This document shows, piece after piece, positions 35,157 through 44,418 of a DNA stretch of 64,000 nucleotides. The notes under the pieces are model-generated. The model saw nothing but the letters and a program-made list of their open reading frames with translations, searched no databases and was not told the DNA's origin. Source of the stretch: Chryseolinea soli (GTDB taxonomy: Bacteria; Bacteroidota; Bacteroidia; Cytophagales; Cyclobacteriaceae); NCBI RefSeq assembly GCF_003589925.1, contig NZ_CP032382.1:5952001-6016000 (forward strand). Reading direction: 5' to 3'. Position 1 is the first letter of the stretch. Every line of letters begins with the position of its first letter. The position numbers were made by a program, and so were the translations under genes.

Positions 35157-37058
35157 ATGGGAAAAGCAGAAAAACCTTCGGCTATGCTAGAATATAATGA
35201 ATCGAGTATCAAGTCGCTCGACTGGCGCGAGCACATCCGTCTCCGCCCGGGGATGTATATCGGTAAACTGGGCGACGGCTCTTCCAAGGACGACGGCATT
35301 TATGTGCTCGTAAAAGAAGTGATGGATAACTCCATCGACGAGCACATGATGGGCCACGGCAAGACCATCGAGGTGAAGATCACCGACCAAAAAGTGACCG
35401 TACGCGACTATGGACGCGGTATTCCGTTAGGCAAGGTGGTCGACGTAGTGTCCAAGATCAACACCGGCGCCAAGTACGACAGCGGCGCCTTCCAAAAGTC
35501 GGTGGGGTTGAACGGTGTGGGTACCAAGGCGGTGAACGCCCTTTCCAACTACTTCAAAGTGCAGGCTTTCCGCGAAGGCCAGGCCAAGCTGGCCGAATTC
35601 AAAAAAGGCGTGCTCACCAACGACGCGCGCGTGACCAAGACCGACGAGAAGAACGGTACCCTGGTGGAGTTCGAGCCGGACAACACCATGTTCAAGAACT
35701 ACCACTTCATTCCCGAATACCTGGACGACCTCATGTGGAACTACGCCTTCCTCAATGCCGGCCTCACCGTCCTCTATAACGGAAACAAGTACTTCTCCAA
35801 AGACGGCCTGCTCGATCTGCTGAAGCAAAAGACCGACGCGGAAGATCTTCGTTATCCCATCGTCCATTTGAAGGGCAACGACATCGAAGTAGCCCTGTCG
35901 CATGGCAATCAATACGGCGAAGAATACTACTCGTTCGTGAACGGCCAGAACACTACACAAGGAGGTACGCACCTTGCCGCCTTCCGCGAAGGCATCGTCA
36001 AGGGCGTGCGTGACTTCTATAAGAAAGACTATGACGCGGCCGACATCCGCGCCAGCATCGTGGCGGCTATTGCCGTGCGTGTGCAGGAACCGGTGTTTGA
36101 ATCGCAGACCAAAACCAAGTTGGGCTCGACCAACATGGCGCCGGATGGAGCGACGGTGAGAAGCTTCGTGGGTGACTTTGTTGCGAAAGAGCTTGAGATC
36201 TATTTGCATAAGAACCCGATCGCGGCCGATGCCATGTCGAAACGTATCCTGCAATCCGAACGCGAGCGGAAAGAGATCGCCGGCATTAAAAAGCTGGCCA
36301 ACGACCGCGCCAAAAAAGCCAATCTCCACAACCGGAAGCTCCGCGACTGCCGCTACCACTTTGATGAAAAGAACGAAAAAGGGGTGGACTCCATGATCTT
36401 CATCACCGAGGGTGACTCGGCCAGCGGATCGATCACCAAGTCGCGCAGCGTGGAAACGCAAGCCGTTTTCAGCTTGCGGGGTAAGCCCTTGAACTGCTAC
36501 GCACTGACCAAAAAGGTAGTATACGAAAACGAAGAGTTCAACCTCCTCCAACACGCCCTCAACATCGAGGACGGCCTCGAAGGCCTTCGCTACAACAAAG
36601 TGATCGTCGCCACCGATGCCGACGTCGACGGCATGCACATTCGCTTGCTGCTGATGACGTTCTTCCTGCAATTCTTCCCCGAATTGGTAAAGGCCGGGCA
36701 CGTGTTCATCTTGGAAACGCCGCTGTTCCGCGTACGCAATAAGAAGGAAACCATCTACTGCTACAGCGAAGAAGAAAAACAAGCTGCTGTGGCTAAGTTA
36801 GGATCAAAACCAGAGATCACCCGCTTCAAAGGTTTGGGCGAGATCTCACCGGATGAGTTTGGAAACTTCATCGGCGAAGACATCCGCCTGCAACCCGTAT
36901 TGATGGGCAAAGAAGGACACCTCAACCGGATCCTCGAATTCTATATGGGCAAGAACACGCCCGACCGCCAGGGGTTCATCATCGACAACCTGCGGATCGA
37001 ATTGGATAAGGTCGAGGCCAAGGAAGAGGTTGTTGTCGCGGAAGAAGAAGAAGCTTAA
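35157..37058 (+). CDS. parE: DNA topoisomerase IV subunit B (type IIA, GyrB/ParE family)
   Basis: This 633-aa ATPase subunit drives decatenation of replicated chromosomes with ParC. The GHKL ATPase has [15 protein letters not shown] and [13 protein letters not shown]; the glycine loop is [15 protein letters not shown] transducer domain follows. The TOPRIM domain holds the metal-binding Glu418 in [11 protein letters not shown] and the DADVDGMH motif. The end ([14 protein letters not shown]...) is typical, followed by a short acidic tail ([11 protein letters not shown]). ParC follows 47 nt downstream in one operon. The size and tail favour ParE over GyrB; no gyrA is adjacent. Confidence 0.95.
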   Translation: MGKAEKPSAMLEYNESSIKSLDWREHIRLRPGMYIGKLGDGSSKDDGIYVLVKEVMDNSIDEHMMGHGKTIEVKITDQKVTVRDYGRGIPLGKVVDVVSKINTGAKYDSGAFQKSVGLNGVGTKAVNALSNYFKVQAFREGQAKLAEFKKGVLTNDARVTKTDEKNGTLVEFEPDNTMFKNYHFIPEYLDDLMWNYAFLNAGLTVLYNGNKYFSKDGLLDLLKQKTDAEDLRYPIVHLKGNDIEVALSHGNQYGEEYYSFVNGQNTTQGGTHLAAFREGIVKGVRDFYKKDYDAADIRASIVAAIAVRVQEPVFESQTKTKLGSTNMAPDGATVRSFVGDFVAKELEIYLHKNPIAADAMSKRILQSERERKEIAGIKKLANDRAKKANLHNRKLRDCRYHFDEKNEKGVDSMIFITEGDSASGSITKSRSVETQAVFSLRGKPLNCYALTKKVVYENEEFNLLQHALNIEDGLEGLRYNKVIVATDADVDGMHIRLLLMTFFLQFFPELVKAGHVFILETPLFRVRNKKETIYCYSEEEKQAAVAKLGSKPEITRFKGLGEISPDEFGNFIGEDIRLQPVLMGKEGHLNRILEFYMGKNTPDRQGFIIDNLRIELDKVEAKEEVVVAEEEEA

Positions 37059-37105
37059 GAGGAATATTGAAAAAAAGATAGTAACGAGAGAAGAAGACAT
37101 AGATC

Positions 37106-39997
37106 ATGAGCAAAAAAGAAAAACCCAAAGCCGCTCCCTACCGACCCCCCGTGCCCCCACAGGATGGAGAAGGCGGCGGTGAGGTGCACTCGGTCGCCAT
37201 CGACGGTTTATACGAAAGCTGGTTCCTGGACTACGCCTCCTACGTGATCCTGGAACGCGCTGTTCCCAAGATCGAAGACGGTTTCAAACCCGTGCAGCGC
37301 CGCATCATGCACTCGCTGAAGGAAATGGACGACGGCCGGTTCAACAAGGTGGCCAACGTGATCGGGAACACCATGCAGTATCACCCGCACGGTGATGCCG
37401 CCATCGGCGAGGCCATCGTCAACATCGGCCAAAAAGATATCCTCATAGAAACCCAGGGCAACTGGGGCGATGTGCGCACCGGCGACGGCGCGGCAGCCCC
37501 GCGTTATATTGAAGCCCGGCTTTCCAAATTCGCCCTCGATGTGGTCTACAACCCGCAAACCACCGAGTGGCAACTCTCGTATGACGGCCGCAAGAAAGAG
37601 CCCGTAACGCTACCGGTAAAGTTCCCTTTGTTGTTGGCACAAGGCGTGGAAGGTATAGCCGTAGGGTTATCCACCAAGATCCTGCCCCACAACTTCAACG
37701 AGCTCATCAAAGCATCGATCGACGTCCTCAAAGGCAAGAACCCGAAGGTCTACCCCGACTTCCCAACAGGCGGCACGGGCGATTTCACAGACTACAACCA
37801 AGGGCTTCGCGGCGGCAAGATCAAGGTCCGCGCCAAGATCGAGATTGTTGATAAAAAGACGCTGATAATCAAAGAGATACCATTCTCCACGACAACCACT
37901 TCTTTAATGGAGTCGATCGTGAAGGCGAGCGAGAAGGGACAGATCAAAGTGAAGCAGGTGATCGACAACACGGCCAAGGACGTGGAGATCCAGATCCTGT
38001 TGCAACCCGGGCAGTCGCCCGAGATCGCCATGGATGCCTTGTATGCCTTCACCGATTGTGAGATCAGCATCTCGCCCAATGCCTGTGTCATCATCGAAGA
38101 CAAGCCCACCTTCCTCACCGTGGGCGACATCCTCAAATACAACACCCGTCAAACGGTTGAGTTACTGAAAAGGGAACTCGAGATCCGGAAAGGCGAGTTG
38201 ATGGAGAAGATCCTCTTCTCTTCGCTGGAAAAGATCTTTATCGAAAACCGGATCTACCGCAACATCGAAGAGGCCGAAAGCTGGGAGGAAGTGATCGAGA
38301 CGATCGACAAAGGCCTGAAGCCCCACAAAAAGAAATTCTATCGCGAGATCACCCGCGACGACATCATCCGCCTCACGGAGATCCGCATCAAACGCATCTC
38401 AAAATTCGACTCGTTCAAAGCCGACGAGATGCTGCGCGACCTGCAGAAGGAGTTGAAGGAAACCGAGCATAACCTGAAGAACCTCACGGACTATGCCATC
38501 GCCTACTATCAAAACCTGCTGACCAAATACGGCAAGGGACGCGAACGCAAGACCGAGATCAAGAGCTTCCAGTCGGTGACCGCCGTGGAGGTGATTGCCA
38601 ACAACCAGAAATTGTATGTGAACCGTGCCGATGGCTTCGTAGGCTACGGTCTGAAACGCGACGAGTACATCGCCGATTGCTCCGAGCTCGACGACGTCGT
38701 TGCCATCCGCAAAGACGGCAAATTGCTGGTGTCACGCATCCAGGAAAAAGCGTTCATGGGCAAAGACATCCTGTTCGTGGGCATTTGGAAAAAGGGCGAC
38801 GAGCGCATGGTCTACAACGTGATCTATTCCGATGGAAAGAGCGGCAGCGGCTTTGTGAAACGTTTCAACTTGCCGGGTATGATCCGCGACAAGGAGTATG
38901 ACCTCACTCAAGGCAATCCGAACTCCAAGCTTTATTATGTGTCGGGCAATCCCAATGGAGAGGCCGAACAAGTGGAGGTGAAGTTGTCGCAGTCCAGCAG
39001 CGCCCGGAAGAAGATCTTCAAATTTGATTTTGCAGAGTTGGAAGTGAAAGGCCGTGGCGCACGGGGCAACATCCTCACCAAGTACCCGCTGCGGAAAGTA
39101 GACTTCCTCAAGGCCGGCGGCTCCACACTGAGCAAGCTCGACCTCTGGTACGACGCCGATGCCGGTCGCATCAACAAGGAAAAGCGCGGCAAGTACCTCG
39201 GTAAATTCGAAGGCGACGACCAACTCATCGCTTTTGGCCGCAATGGCACCTACAAGATCACCAACTACGACATCACCAATCGTTACGAACCCGAGAAGAC
39301 ACTGCTCGTAGAACGCTTCAATCCCGAGAAACCCATCTCGGCCGTCTATGTCGATGGCGAAAGCAAGCAATTCATGGTGAAGCGTTTCCTCATCGAAACC
39401 AGCACCGCCGACAAGGAATTCGGTTTCATCTCCGAAGGCATCGGTTCGCGCCTGGTAGTCGTGACCACATCCGAAACACCCGAGGTGGAAGTGACGGAAG
39501 TGAAAGGCAAAGACAAAGAGAAAGTGACCGACACGGTGAACCTCGAGGAGATCGTGGAAATAAAAGGCTGGAAAGCGCTGGGCAACCGCCTCAGTCAAAA
39601 CAAGGTAACGAACGTGACGTTGGTGGCCGAACCGGAAGAAACAGGGTTTGAAGAAGGGGATGAGGATAACAACCTCGTGGAGGCAGCGGATAGCGGCCAA
39701 AAAAAAAAGAAGTCCCTGACCACAACCAGTGGATCGAAGAAGGGGAGCAAGCCAGCCTCTTCGCCGAGCCCGAAAAGCCAAAGCACCAAGTCCCCGCAAA
39801 CCAGCAAGGCGAAAGCCAGCGGCCAAAAGTCAAAGTCGAGCAGCAAGACCTCTTCGGCCAAGCCCAAGGCGGCCAAGAAAGCGCCGGCGAAGAAGGCTCC
39901 CGCCAAAAAGGCTCAGGCCAAGAAGGTGACAGCCAAAAAAGCGCCGGCGAAGAAGAAAGCGGCCAAGCCGGCGAAAGCAGCGAAGAAAAAACGCTGA
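37106..39997 (+). CDS. parC: DNA topoisomerase IV subunit A with histone H1-like C-terminal tail
   Basis: This 963-aa cleavage subunit has a winged-helix/tower core at the N-terminus (about 30-490). The catalytic Tyr134 sits in AAPRYIEARLSKFA, and a quinolone-pocket region lies in YHPHGDAAIGEAIV. The C-terminal beta-pinwheel spans about 500-850. From about residue 864 the protein changes to a very basic tail of about 100 residues, rich in Lys, Ala, Ser and Pro with repeats of the form KKAPAKKAPAKKAQ, resembling histone H1-like or ParC/TopA tails of some Bacteroidota. Such a tail should bind DNA non-specifically. It is in an operon with parE; a strong hairpin terminator follows at 40085. Confidence 0.95.
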   Translation: MSKKEKPKAAPYRPPVPPQDGEGGGEVHSVAIDGLYESWFLDYASYVILERAVPKIEDGFKPVQRRIMHSLKEMDDGRFNKVANVIGNTMQYHPHGDAAIGEAIVNIGQKDILIETQGNWGDVRTGDGAAAPRYIEARLSKFALDVVYNPQTTEWQLSYDGRKKEPVTLPVKFPLLLAQGVEGIAVGLSTKILPHNFNELIKASIDVLKGKNPKVYPDFPTGGTGDFTDYNQGLRGGKIKVRAKIEIVDKKTLIIKEIPFSTTTTSLMESIVKASEKGQIKVKQVIDNTAKDVEIQILLQPGQSPEIAMDALYAFTDCEISISPNACVIIEDKPTFLTVGDILKYNTRQTVELLKRELEIRKGELMEKILFSSLEKIFIENRIYRNIEEAESWEEVIETIDKGLKPHKKKFYREITRDDIIRLTEIRIKRISKFDSFKADEMLRDLQKELKETEHNLKNLTDYAIAYYQNLLTKYGKGRERKTEIKSFQSVTAVEVIANNQKLYVNRADGFVGYGLKRDEYIADCSELDDVVAIRKDGKLLVSRIQEKAFMGKDILFVGIWKKGDERMVYNVIYSDGKSGSGFVKRFNLPGMIRDKEYDLTQGNPNSKLYYVSGNPNGEAEQVEVKLSQSSSARKKIFKFDFAELEVKGRGARGNILTKYPLRKVDFLKAGGSTLSKLDLWYDADAGRINKEKRGKYLGKFEGDDQLIAFGRNGTYKITNYDITNRYEPEKTLLVERFNPEKPISAVYVDGESKQFMVKRFLIETSTADKEFGFISEGIGSRLVVVTTSETPEVEVTEVKGKDKEKVTDTVNLEEIVEIKGWKALGNRLSQNKVTNVTLVAEPEETGFEEGDEDNNLVEAADSGQKKKKSLTTTSGSKKGSKPASSPSPKSQSTKSPQTSKAKASGQKSKSSSKTSSAKPKAAKKAPAKKAPAKKAQAKKVTAKKAPAKKKAAKPAKAAKKKR

Positions 39998-40084
39998 GGG
40001 AAAGAGCTGAACGGGAAGGAAGAGACGGCGGCCATGAAGGTGGCAAGGCTTTTGGTGTAGGTGAAACGATTGATCTTGATTTAT

Positions 40085-40120
40085 AACGAAGCATTCCGGT
40101 ATTCACCGGAGTGTTTCGTT
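40085..40120 (+). terminator. Hairpin terminator of parE-parC
   Basis: AACGAAGCATTCCGGT (40085-40100) pairs with ACCGGAGTGTTTCGTT (40105-40120) over 16 positions with two G-U wobbles and an ATTC loop. The following T tract is short and interrupted (TCACTT). Confidence 0.7.
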
Positions 40121-40139
40121 TCACTTTATAAAAGTTATC

Positions 40140-40147
40140 TACCTTTG
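40140..40147 (+). promoter_or_regulatory. -7 promoter box; predicted leaderless mRNA for the OmpA-like gene
   Basis: TACCTTTG is an exact match to TAnnTTTG. The ATG is at 40153, only 5 nt further on, so transcription should begin at or next to the start codon. The same octamer stands 6 nt before hemF. Confidence 0.6.
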
Positions 40148-40152
40148 CCCGC

Positions 40153-40821
40153 ATGAAGACTCTCATTATTTCCTTAGGCTTGTCTATGGTGGTCACCCTC
40201 GTCATGGCACAAGAGCCCGAGATCCTCGCCGAAGGCAAGGTCACCGACTCGCGGACCAACAAAGGCATCAAAGCCAACGTCAAATACAGCAGCATCCCGA
40301 CCGGAAGCATCTTCGGCCGCTTTAACGACAGCACGTTCTCGTTCCCGATCTTTGGCACCGCCAAATACCAGATCACCGCAGAAGCCACCGGCTACAACCC
40401 CCGCACCGTTATCGTCGACCCCAAAGACATCGACGCCAACCGCAAAGTGCTCCGCGACATCTCGCTCACCCCCACGGGCCAAACCATGCGCTTGACCCAC
40501 CTGATCTTTGCGCAAGGCAAATCCACCATCGACCCGAAGTCGTTTGGCGAGTTGGATGAGGTTGCTCAAATGATGAAGGAGAACACCAAGATCGTGATCC
40601 AGCTCGAAGGCCACACCGACAACCAAGGGAGCAGCAAAGCCAATCTCGCGCTGTCGGAAGAACGCGTGGAAGCGGTGAAAAAATATCTGGTAAACAAGGG
40701 CATCGGGAAAGACCGCGTAAAGACGAAAGCCTTTGGCGGCAGCCAACCGCTTTCAAACGAGATGACCCAGGAAGCCCGCGCGCTCAACCGGAGAGTGGAG
40801 ATGCGAATTCTGAAAGATTAA
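40153..40821 (+). CDS. OmpA-family cell-envelope protein
   Basis: This 222-aa exported protein has a signal peptide (MKTLIISLGLSMVVTLVMAQ) and a small beta-rich region at about 21-115 (ILAEGKVTDSRTNKGIKANV, resembling carboxypeptidase-regulatory-like repeats). The C-terminal OmpA peptidoglycan-binding domain is at about 120-222. Its hallmarks are IFAQGKSTIDPKSFGELDEV, IQLEGHTDNQGSSKANLALSEERVEAVKKYL (quoted in part: EGHTDNQGSSKANLALS) and LNRRVEMRI. The domain binds diaminopimelate in peptidoglycan, so the protein likely tethers the outer membrane or a periplasmic partner to the wall. It has its own -7 box and is followed by the convergent lactonase-like gene. Confidence 0.92.
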   Translation: MKTLIISLGLSMVVTLVMAQEPEILAEGKVTDSRTNKGIKANVKYSSIPTGSIFGRFNDSTFSFPIFGTAKYQITAEATGYNPRTVIVDPKDIDANRKVLRDISLTPTGQTMRLTHLIFAQGKSTIDPKSFGELDEVAQMMKENTKIVIQLEGHTDNQGSSKANLALSEERVEAVKKYLVNKGIGKDRVKTKAFGGSQPLSNEMTQEARALNRRVEMRILKD

Positions 40822-40887
40822 TAATCTGGCTACTTTTTTTCTTAGAACACGCCTTCCGAAAGGCGCGGGGATGTTCGTGCGAATGCG

Positions 40888-42075
40888 CTAGAGCGTAAGC
40901 ATTTTCAAACACACCGGCGAAGGCACTTTCAACGGCTTTCCCACTACCGTGAGCTTACCGGTTTTCGGATTGATCCGATAGGTAACGATCGTATCCGAAT
41001 CCATGTTCGCCACGAAAATGAATTCCCCTTTCGGATCCATCATAAAATTCCGGGGCGTCTTTCCGCCAACATCCTGCGTGCCGATGAATGTCAATTTACC
41101 GGTCGTAGGTGAAATGCTGAAGATGCTGAGCGCGTTGAGTCCGCGATTGGACATGTACAAGAACTTGCCTTTCGGATCGACGTGGATATCGGCGCTGGTG
41201 TTTTGCTCTTTGAACGTCACGGGGAGCGAACGAACCGTGTCTTCCACCACCGTCCAGGCGCCAGTTGTTTTGTCTACCGCATACACACCGACCGTCGATG
41301 TCAACTCTTCCACCACGTAAGCAAATTTACCGTTCGGGTGCCAGGTCATGTGGCGCGGGCCGGCTCCAGGCGTGACGTTAACCTCCGGGGTACTGGCCGG
41401 TTGCAGGGTGCCGTTCGTTTCATCGAAGTTATAGATGTAGATCTTGTCCGTACCCAAATCGGCCACATAAAGAAATTTGTTGTCGGGCGAGATCATCGTG
41501 GAGTGCACGTGCGGGCCGTCCTGGCGCTTCACGTTCACGCTGGTGCCCACGTAGCGTTTGGCATCCGAGGGCGTGCCCAGCAGGCCGTCGTCGAACAACG
41601 GGAGCACGATCAGGTTGCCCTGGCTATAGTTGGAGATGAAAACAAATTGGCCGTTTTTGTCCACCGTGATGTGGCAGGGTCCATCGCCATAAGAGGACCG
41701 GTTGTTGAGACCGCTAAGTCTCCCGGTCTTGGGATCGATACCATAGGCACTCACCGAACCCTTTTCGCTATCGTTCACATCCGCCTTGCCGCTATTGACA
41801 GAATACAGGAATTTATGATTGGGATGGATGGCCAGGAAGTTAGGGCTCTCCAAACCGGGTACCGTCTGCAACGGTTTGAACGTGCGTTTGGCGCGGTCGA
41901 ATGTGAAGGCATAGATGCCCTGGCTGCCCCGAACCGAGTAGGTGCCCACGTACATGATCTCTTTACTTTGCTGAGTTTTTTGCTGAGTGCTCTTTTGTTG
42001 CGTGCTCCTTTGCTGAGCGCTGGCCGTAAAAAAAAGCAAGAGCGATAGCAGTGCGGGTATCAGTCTTTTCATCAC
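40888..42075 (-). CDS. Exported lactonase-family beta-propeller (6-phosphogluconolactonase-like)
   Basis: This 395-aa protein has a signal peptide (LIPALLSLLLFFTASAQQ). An unusual Gln-rich spacer follows (STQQKSTQQKTQQSK, made of near-repeats of STQQK). The seven-bladed propeller of the YbhE/lactonase family fills the rest, with blades marked by FLYSVNSGK, FVFISNYSQGNLIVLPL, FLYVADLGTDKIYIYNF, FAYVVEELTSTVGVYAV, FLYMSNRGLNALSIF and FIFVANMDSDTIVTYRI. Cytoplasmic YbhE hydrolyses 6-phosphogluconolactone, but an exported copy without phosphate-sugar context may act on another lactone or just bind. It is convergent with the OmpA-like gene. Confidence 0.85.
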   Translation of the reverse strand: MMKRLIPALLSLLLFFTASAQQRSTQQKSTQQKTQQSKEIMYVGTYSVRGSQGIYAFTFDRAKRTFKPLQTVPGLESPNFLAIHPNHKFLYSVNSGKADVNDSEKGSVSAYGIDPKTGRLSGLNNRSSYGDGPCHITVDKNGQFVFISNYSQGNLIVLPLFDDGLLGTPSDAKRYVGTSVNVKRQDGPHVHSTMISPDNKFLYVADLGTDKIYIYNFDETNGTLQPASTPEVNVTPGAGPRHMTWHPNGKFAYVVEELTSTVGVYAVDKTTGAWTVVEDTVRSLPVTFKEQNTSADIHVDPKGKFLYMSNRGLNALSIFSISPTTGKLTFIGTQDVGGKTPRNFMMDPKGEFIFVANMDSDTIVTYRINPKTGKLTVVGKPLKVPSPVCLKMLTL

Positions 42076-42178
42076 ATTGGGGAGAAGTGTTTCAAAACTA
42101 AACTAACTTTTCACAACCGCCAAGCAGAAGCGCACACACGGCGTTTTGTATAGAGGAAAGATACAGAGAATCGCGACG

Positions 42179-43381
42179 TTAGCTCGCGACCTTTTTTTGA
42201 ACGGCAACCCTGATCTTCTTGGTGTAGGCCAACGAAGCATACAAGTCGCCACTGGGGCGCCGGCGCCGGTGCATGGTAACGGGGTCGCATTCATACAACC
42301 CGAAGCGCATCGAAGGGCCGAGGTGCCATTCGAAATTGTCCCACGTGCTCCAGAAATAATAGCCTTTGATGTCGATGCCGTCTTGCAACGCTTCGTGGAT
42401 GATGAGCGCGTAATCCTGGATCGCCTGCAAACGCAGGAAATCGCTTTCGTCGCAGACGCCGTTCTCGGTGATGATGATGGGCTTTTTGTATTTATTCCAA
42501 TACCGGTCGATGCAGGTGCGGAGTCCTTCGGGGTGATATTCCCAGATGTCGTCGTGGCGGCGGCCGAGGGCTTTCATCTTTTCGGGCGTCTCCAGGAAGG
42601 TGATGGGCAATGGGTCGTGGGGGATCCGCCCGTAATAGCTCATGCCAAAAAAATCCGCTTTCTCGAAATGGCTGGGTACGTATTCCATAAACCACCAGTC
42701 CGAAAGCCGCGCGGGAAACCAACCCAACAGGTTTTCAGCCGAAAAGATCGTGGCGTTGTGCGAGATGCCCACAGGATGTGCGGGGAATTTTTCTTTGATG
42801 TAATCGTATACCTGGTCGTGTGCCAGGCCCATGTTCTTCACCACTTTACCGGCCAGCAATGGATTGATCTTGAAAGGAGGGAAGAAGGCGGTGATCCAGC
42901 CGTAGCTGGCATATACATTGGGCTCATTGAACGTGTTCCAGTACGACACGTATTCGCCAAACTCGTCCACCACTTTGCGGGCAAAGTCCACCCAATAGGG
43001 AATGTTCTCTTCTTTTTCCCATCCACCCAACCGGGAAAACCAGAGCGGGTTGGTGAAGTGATGGAGCACCATCATGATGTCGACACCCTTTGCTTTCAGA
43101 TCCTGGATAAAGGCATGGTATTCCTGTGCGGTCTCGCGGTGGAACGTTCCATAGGGCTCGCGTTGCAGCTTGCTCCACTGCAAGCTCATTCGGTAGTTGG
43201 GGGCCAGCGAAGCAATGATGCCGGCGTCTTCTTTAAAGCGTTTTTCGTGATCGGTGGTGCGGTCGAACACAAATCCGTGGCGGGCTTTCACGCCTTGCCA
43301 ATCGTGTTCAAATGCGGTTTCAATTTGGGGAGCGGCGGTGCTGGTGCCGAAGAAGAAGGCATCCGGGAATTGGATCTTCAT
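42179..43381 (-). CDS. GH1 family glycosidase (beta-glucosidase-like)
   Basis: The protein is about 400 aa from the ATG at 43381 (MKIQFPDAFFFGTSTAAPQIE). A longer in-frame reading to 43534 lies within the upstream gene and lacks homology. The TIM barrel carries the acid/base Glu in YWNTFNEPNVYASYG and the nucleophile Glu in KKPIIITENGVCDES, so both catalytic residues are present. FFGMSYYGR and the aglycone segment GYYFWSTWDNFEW agree with GH1. No signal peptide is seen, so it is probably cytoplasmic. Its start codon overlaps the stop of the M15 peptidase gene (TGATG). GH1 covers beta-glucosidase, beta-galactosidase and related activities; which one is not shown by sequence alone. Confidence 0.92.
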   Translation of the reverse strand: MKIQFPDAFFFGTSTAAPQIETAFEHDWQGVKARHGFVFDRTTDHEKRFKEDAGIIASLAPNYRMSLQWSKLQREPYGTFHRETAQEYHAFIQDLKAKGVDIMMVLHHFTNPLWFSRLGGWEKEENIPYWVDFARKVVDEFGEYVSYWNTFNEPNVYASYGWITAFFPPFKINPLLAGKVVKNMGLAHDQVYDYIKEKFPAHPVGISHNATIFSAENLLGWFPARLSDWWFMEYVPSHFEKADFFGMSYYGRIPHDPLPITFLETPEKMKALGRRHDDIWEYHPEGLRTCIDRYWNKYKKPIIITENGVCDESDFLRLQAIQDYALIIHEALQDGIDIKGYYFWSTWDNFEWHLGPSMRFGLYECDPVTMHRRRRPSGDLYASLAYTKKIRVAVQKKVAS

Positions 43382-44157
43382 CACCGGCGGGTCATGGCGC
43401 TTTGGGTAACTTCCCATTCCTTCCAATACTTCCGGAGCGTCAGGAGGTCTTCCTCGAGACAAGGATATTCGTTTTCGGAAACGGAGGGCAGTATGCCGGC
43501 GGTGAGGTGTTTGGACGTGAGGCCGCCGGTCCATTCAAAGTGGCCGGGGTCGTAGGGCTTGCGCCAGCGTCCACCCCAACGCAAACCAAGTTTTTCACCG
43601 GTCACGCCCACTTTGCGCCAGAGGGCGACATTGTCCCACACGGCAACGGAGTCAACGATCGGCACGACGTCGATCGCCAGACCATATTGGTGCTTGGAGC
43701 GGCCGGCGCCGGAGTTCGTGTATTTCTTGCCCATGGTCTTGTATTCGTTTTGCTTGGCATGGGTGCGATAGGATTCAACAACGGCCAGTTCGATGCCTTT
43801 GGCGCGGCAGTCGATGATGAGCTTTTTAATTTTATCACGGAAGTACGGATGCAGGGCGTTGAGGTCGGTGATCATGGCCATGGCGCCGCGGTCTTTGCCA
43901 AACGTGTAGTTCTGAACGCTGCTCCAGGTTTTCCAGGCCTCCAGGGTGTCGATGGCCTCTTCGGCCAGGTCGGCAGAAGGGGCGGAAAAGCCCCTGCGGT
44001 AGGGTATAACTACGTTATCCTCAACAGGTTCCTCGTGGAACCATTCGGCGTGGCTGCGGCAATCCAAAGGGGCCAAAAGGTCGCCAATTTGCGCTTGGGA
44101 CGAGAAACCAGCCACTGCAAAAGCTACTGAAAGAGAGAGTTTTAGAACACTACGCAT
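43381..44157 (-). CDS. M15-family peptidoglycan peptidase (D,D-carboxypeptidase / L-Ala-D-Glu peptidase-like)
   Basis: This 258-aa protein has a signal peptide (SLSVAFAVAGFSSQAQ). The catalytic domain is about 130-255, with ESYRTHAKQNEYKTMG, the zinc ligands in GRSKHQYGLAIDVVPI (His and Asp) and the third ligand in DPGHFEWTGG. This is the pattern of M15 (VanY/endolysin L-alanoyl-D-glutamate peptidase) enzymes, which trim peptidoglycan peptides in the periplasm. An N-terminal segment of about 110 aa is not assigned. The stop overlaps the GH1 start (TGATG), suggesting translational coupling. A -7 box (TATATTTG at 44182-44189 on this strand) is upstream. Confidence 0.88.
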   Translation of the reverse strand: MRSVLKLSLSVAFAVAGFSSQAQIGDLLAPLDCRSHAEWFHEEPVEDNVVIPYRRGFSAPSADLAEEAIDTLEAWKTWSSVQNYTFGKDRGAMAMITDLNALHPYFRDKIKKLIIDCRAKGIELAVVESYRTHAKQNEYKTMGKKYTNSGAGRSKHQYGLAIDVVPIVDSVAVWDNVALWRKVGVTGEKLGLRWGGRWRKPYDPGHFEWTGGLTSKHLTAGILPSVSENEYPCLEEDLLTLRKYWKEWEVTQSAMTRR

Positions 44158-44181
44158 TAATACATCCTACATTATAGCAGG

Positions 44182-44189
44182 CAAATATA
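44182..44189 (-). promoter_or_regulatory. -7 promoter box for the M15-GH1 operon
   Basis: On the minus strand TATATTTG fits TAnnTTTG and lies 24 nt before the ATG at 44157. No clear -33 element was seen. Confidence 0.45.
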
Positions 44190-44418
44190 TGATTTTTAGA
44201 ACATTGGGTCCATATTTTTCATCACCCGAATACCGTTAATTTTTTAAGTTTTACATCCGGCGTAAGGTTTATCATGGCCTTTTCGGAATCCGCGTAGGCG
44301 CACCGTGGGGGATATACAAAATGCCATAAGCCGGAAGGCAAATCCAACAGCGACCGCTCACCCATCCAACCGTTAGCCTTTTTACGGCATATGATTATAT
44401 TCGCGAAACTCTTAACCT

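Noticed and set aside
35427..36782. 451-codon frame antisense to parE (and similar ones antisense to parC at 38732-39826 and to GH1 at 42146-43555)
   Set aside because: These are long because of biased codon use on the coding strand. They have no recognisable domains and lie wholly inside well-supported genes.
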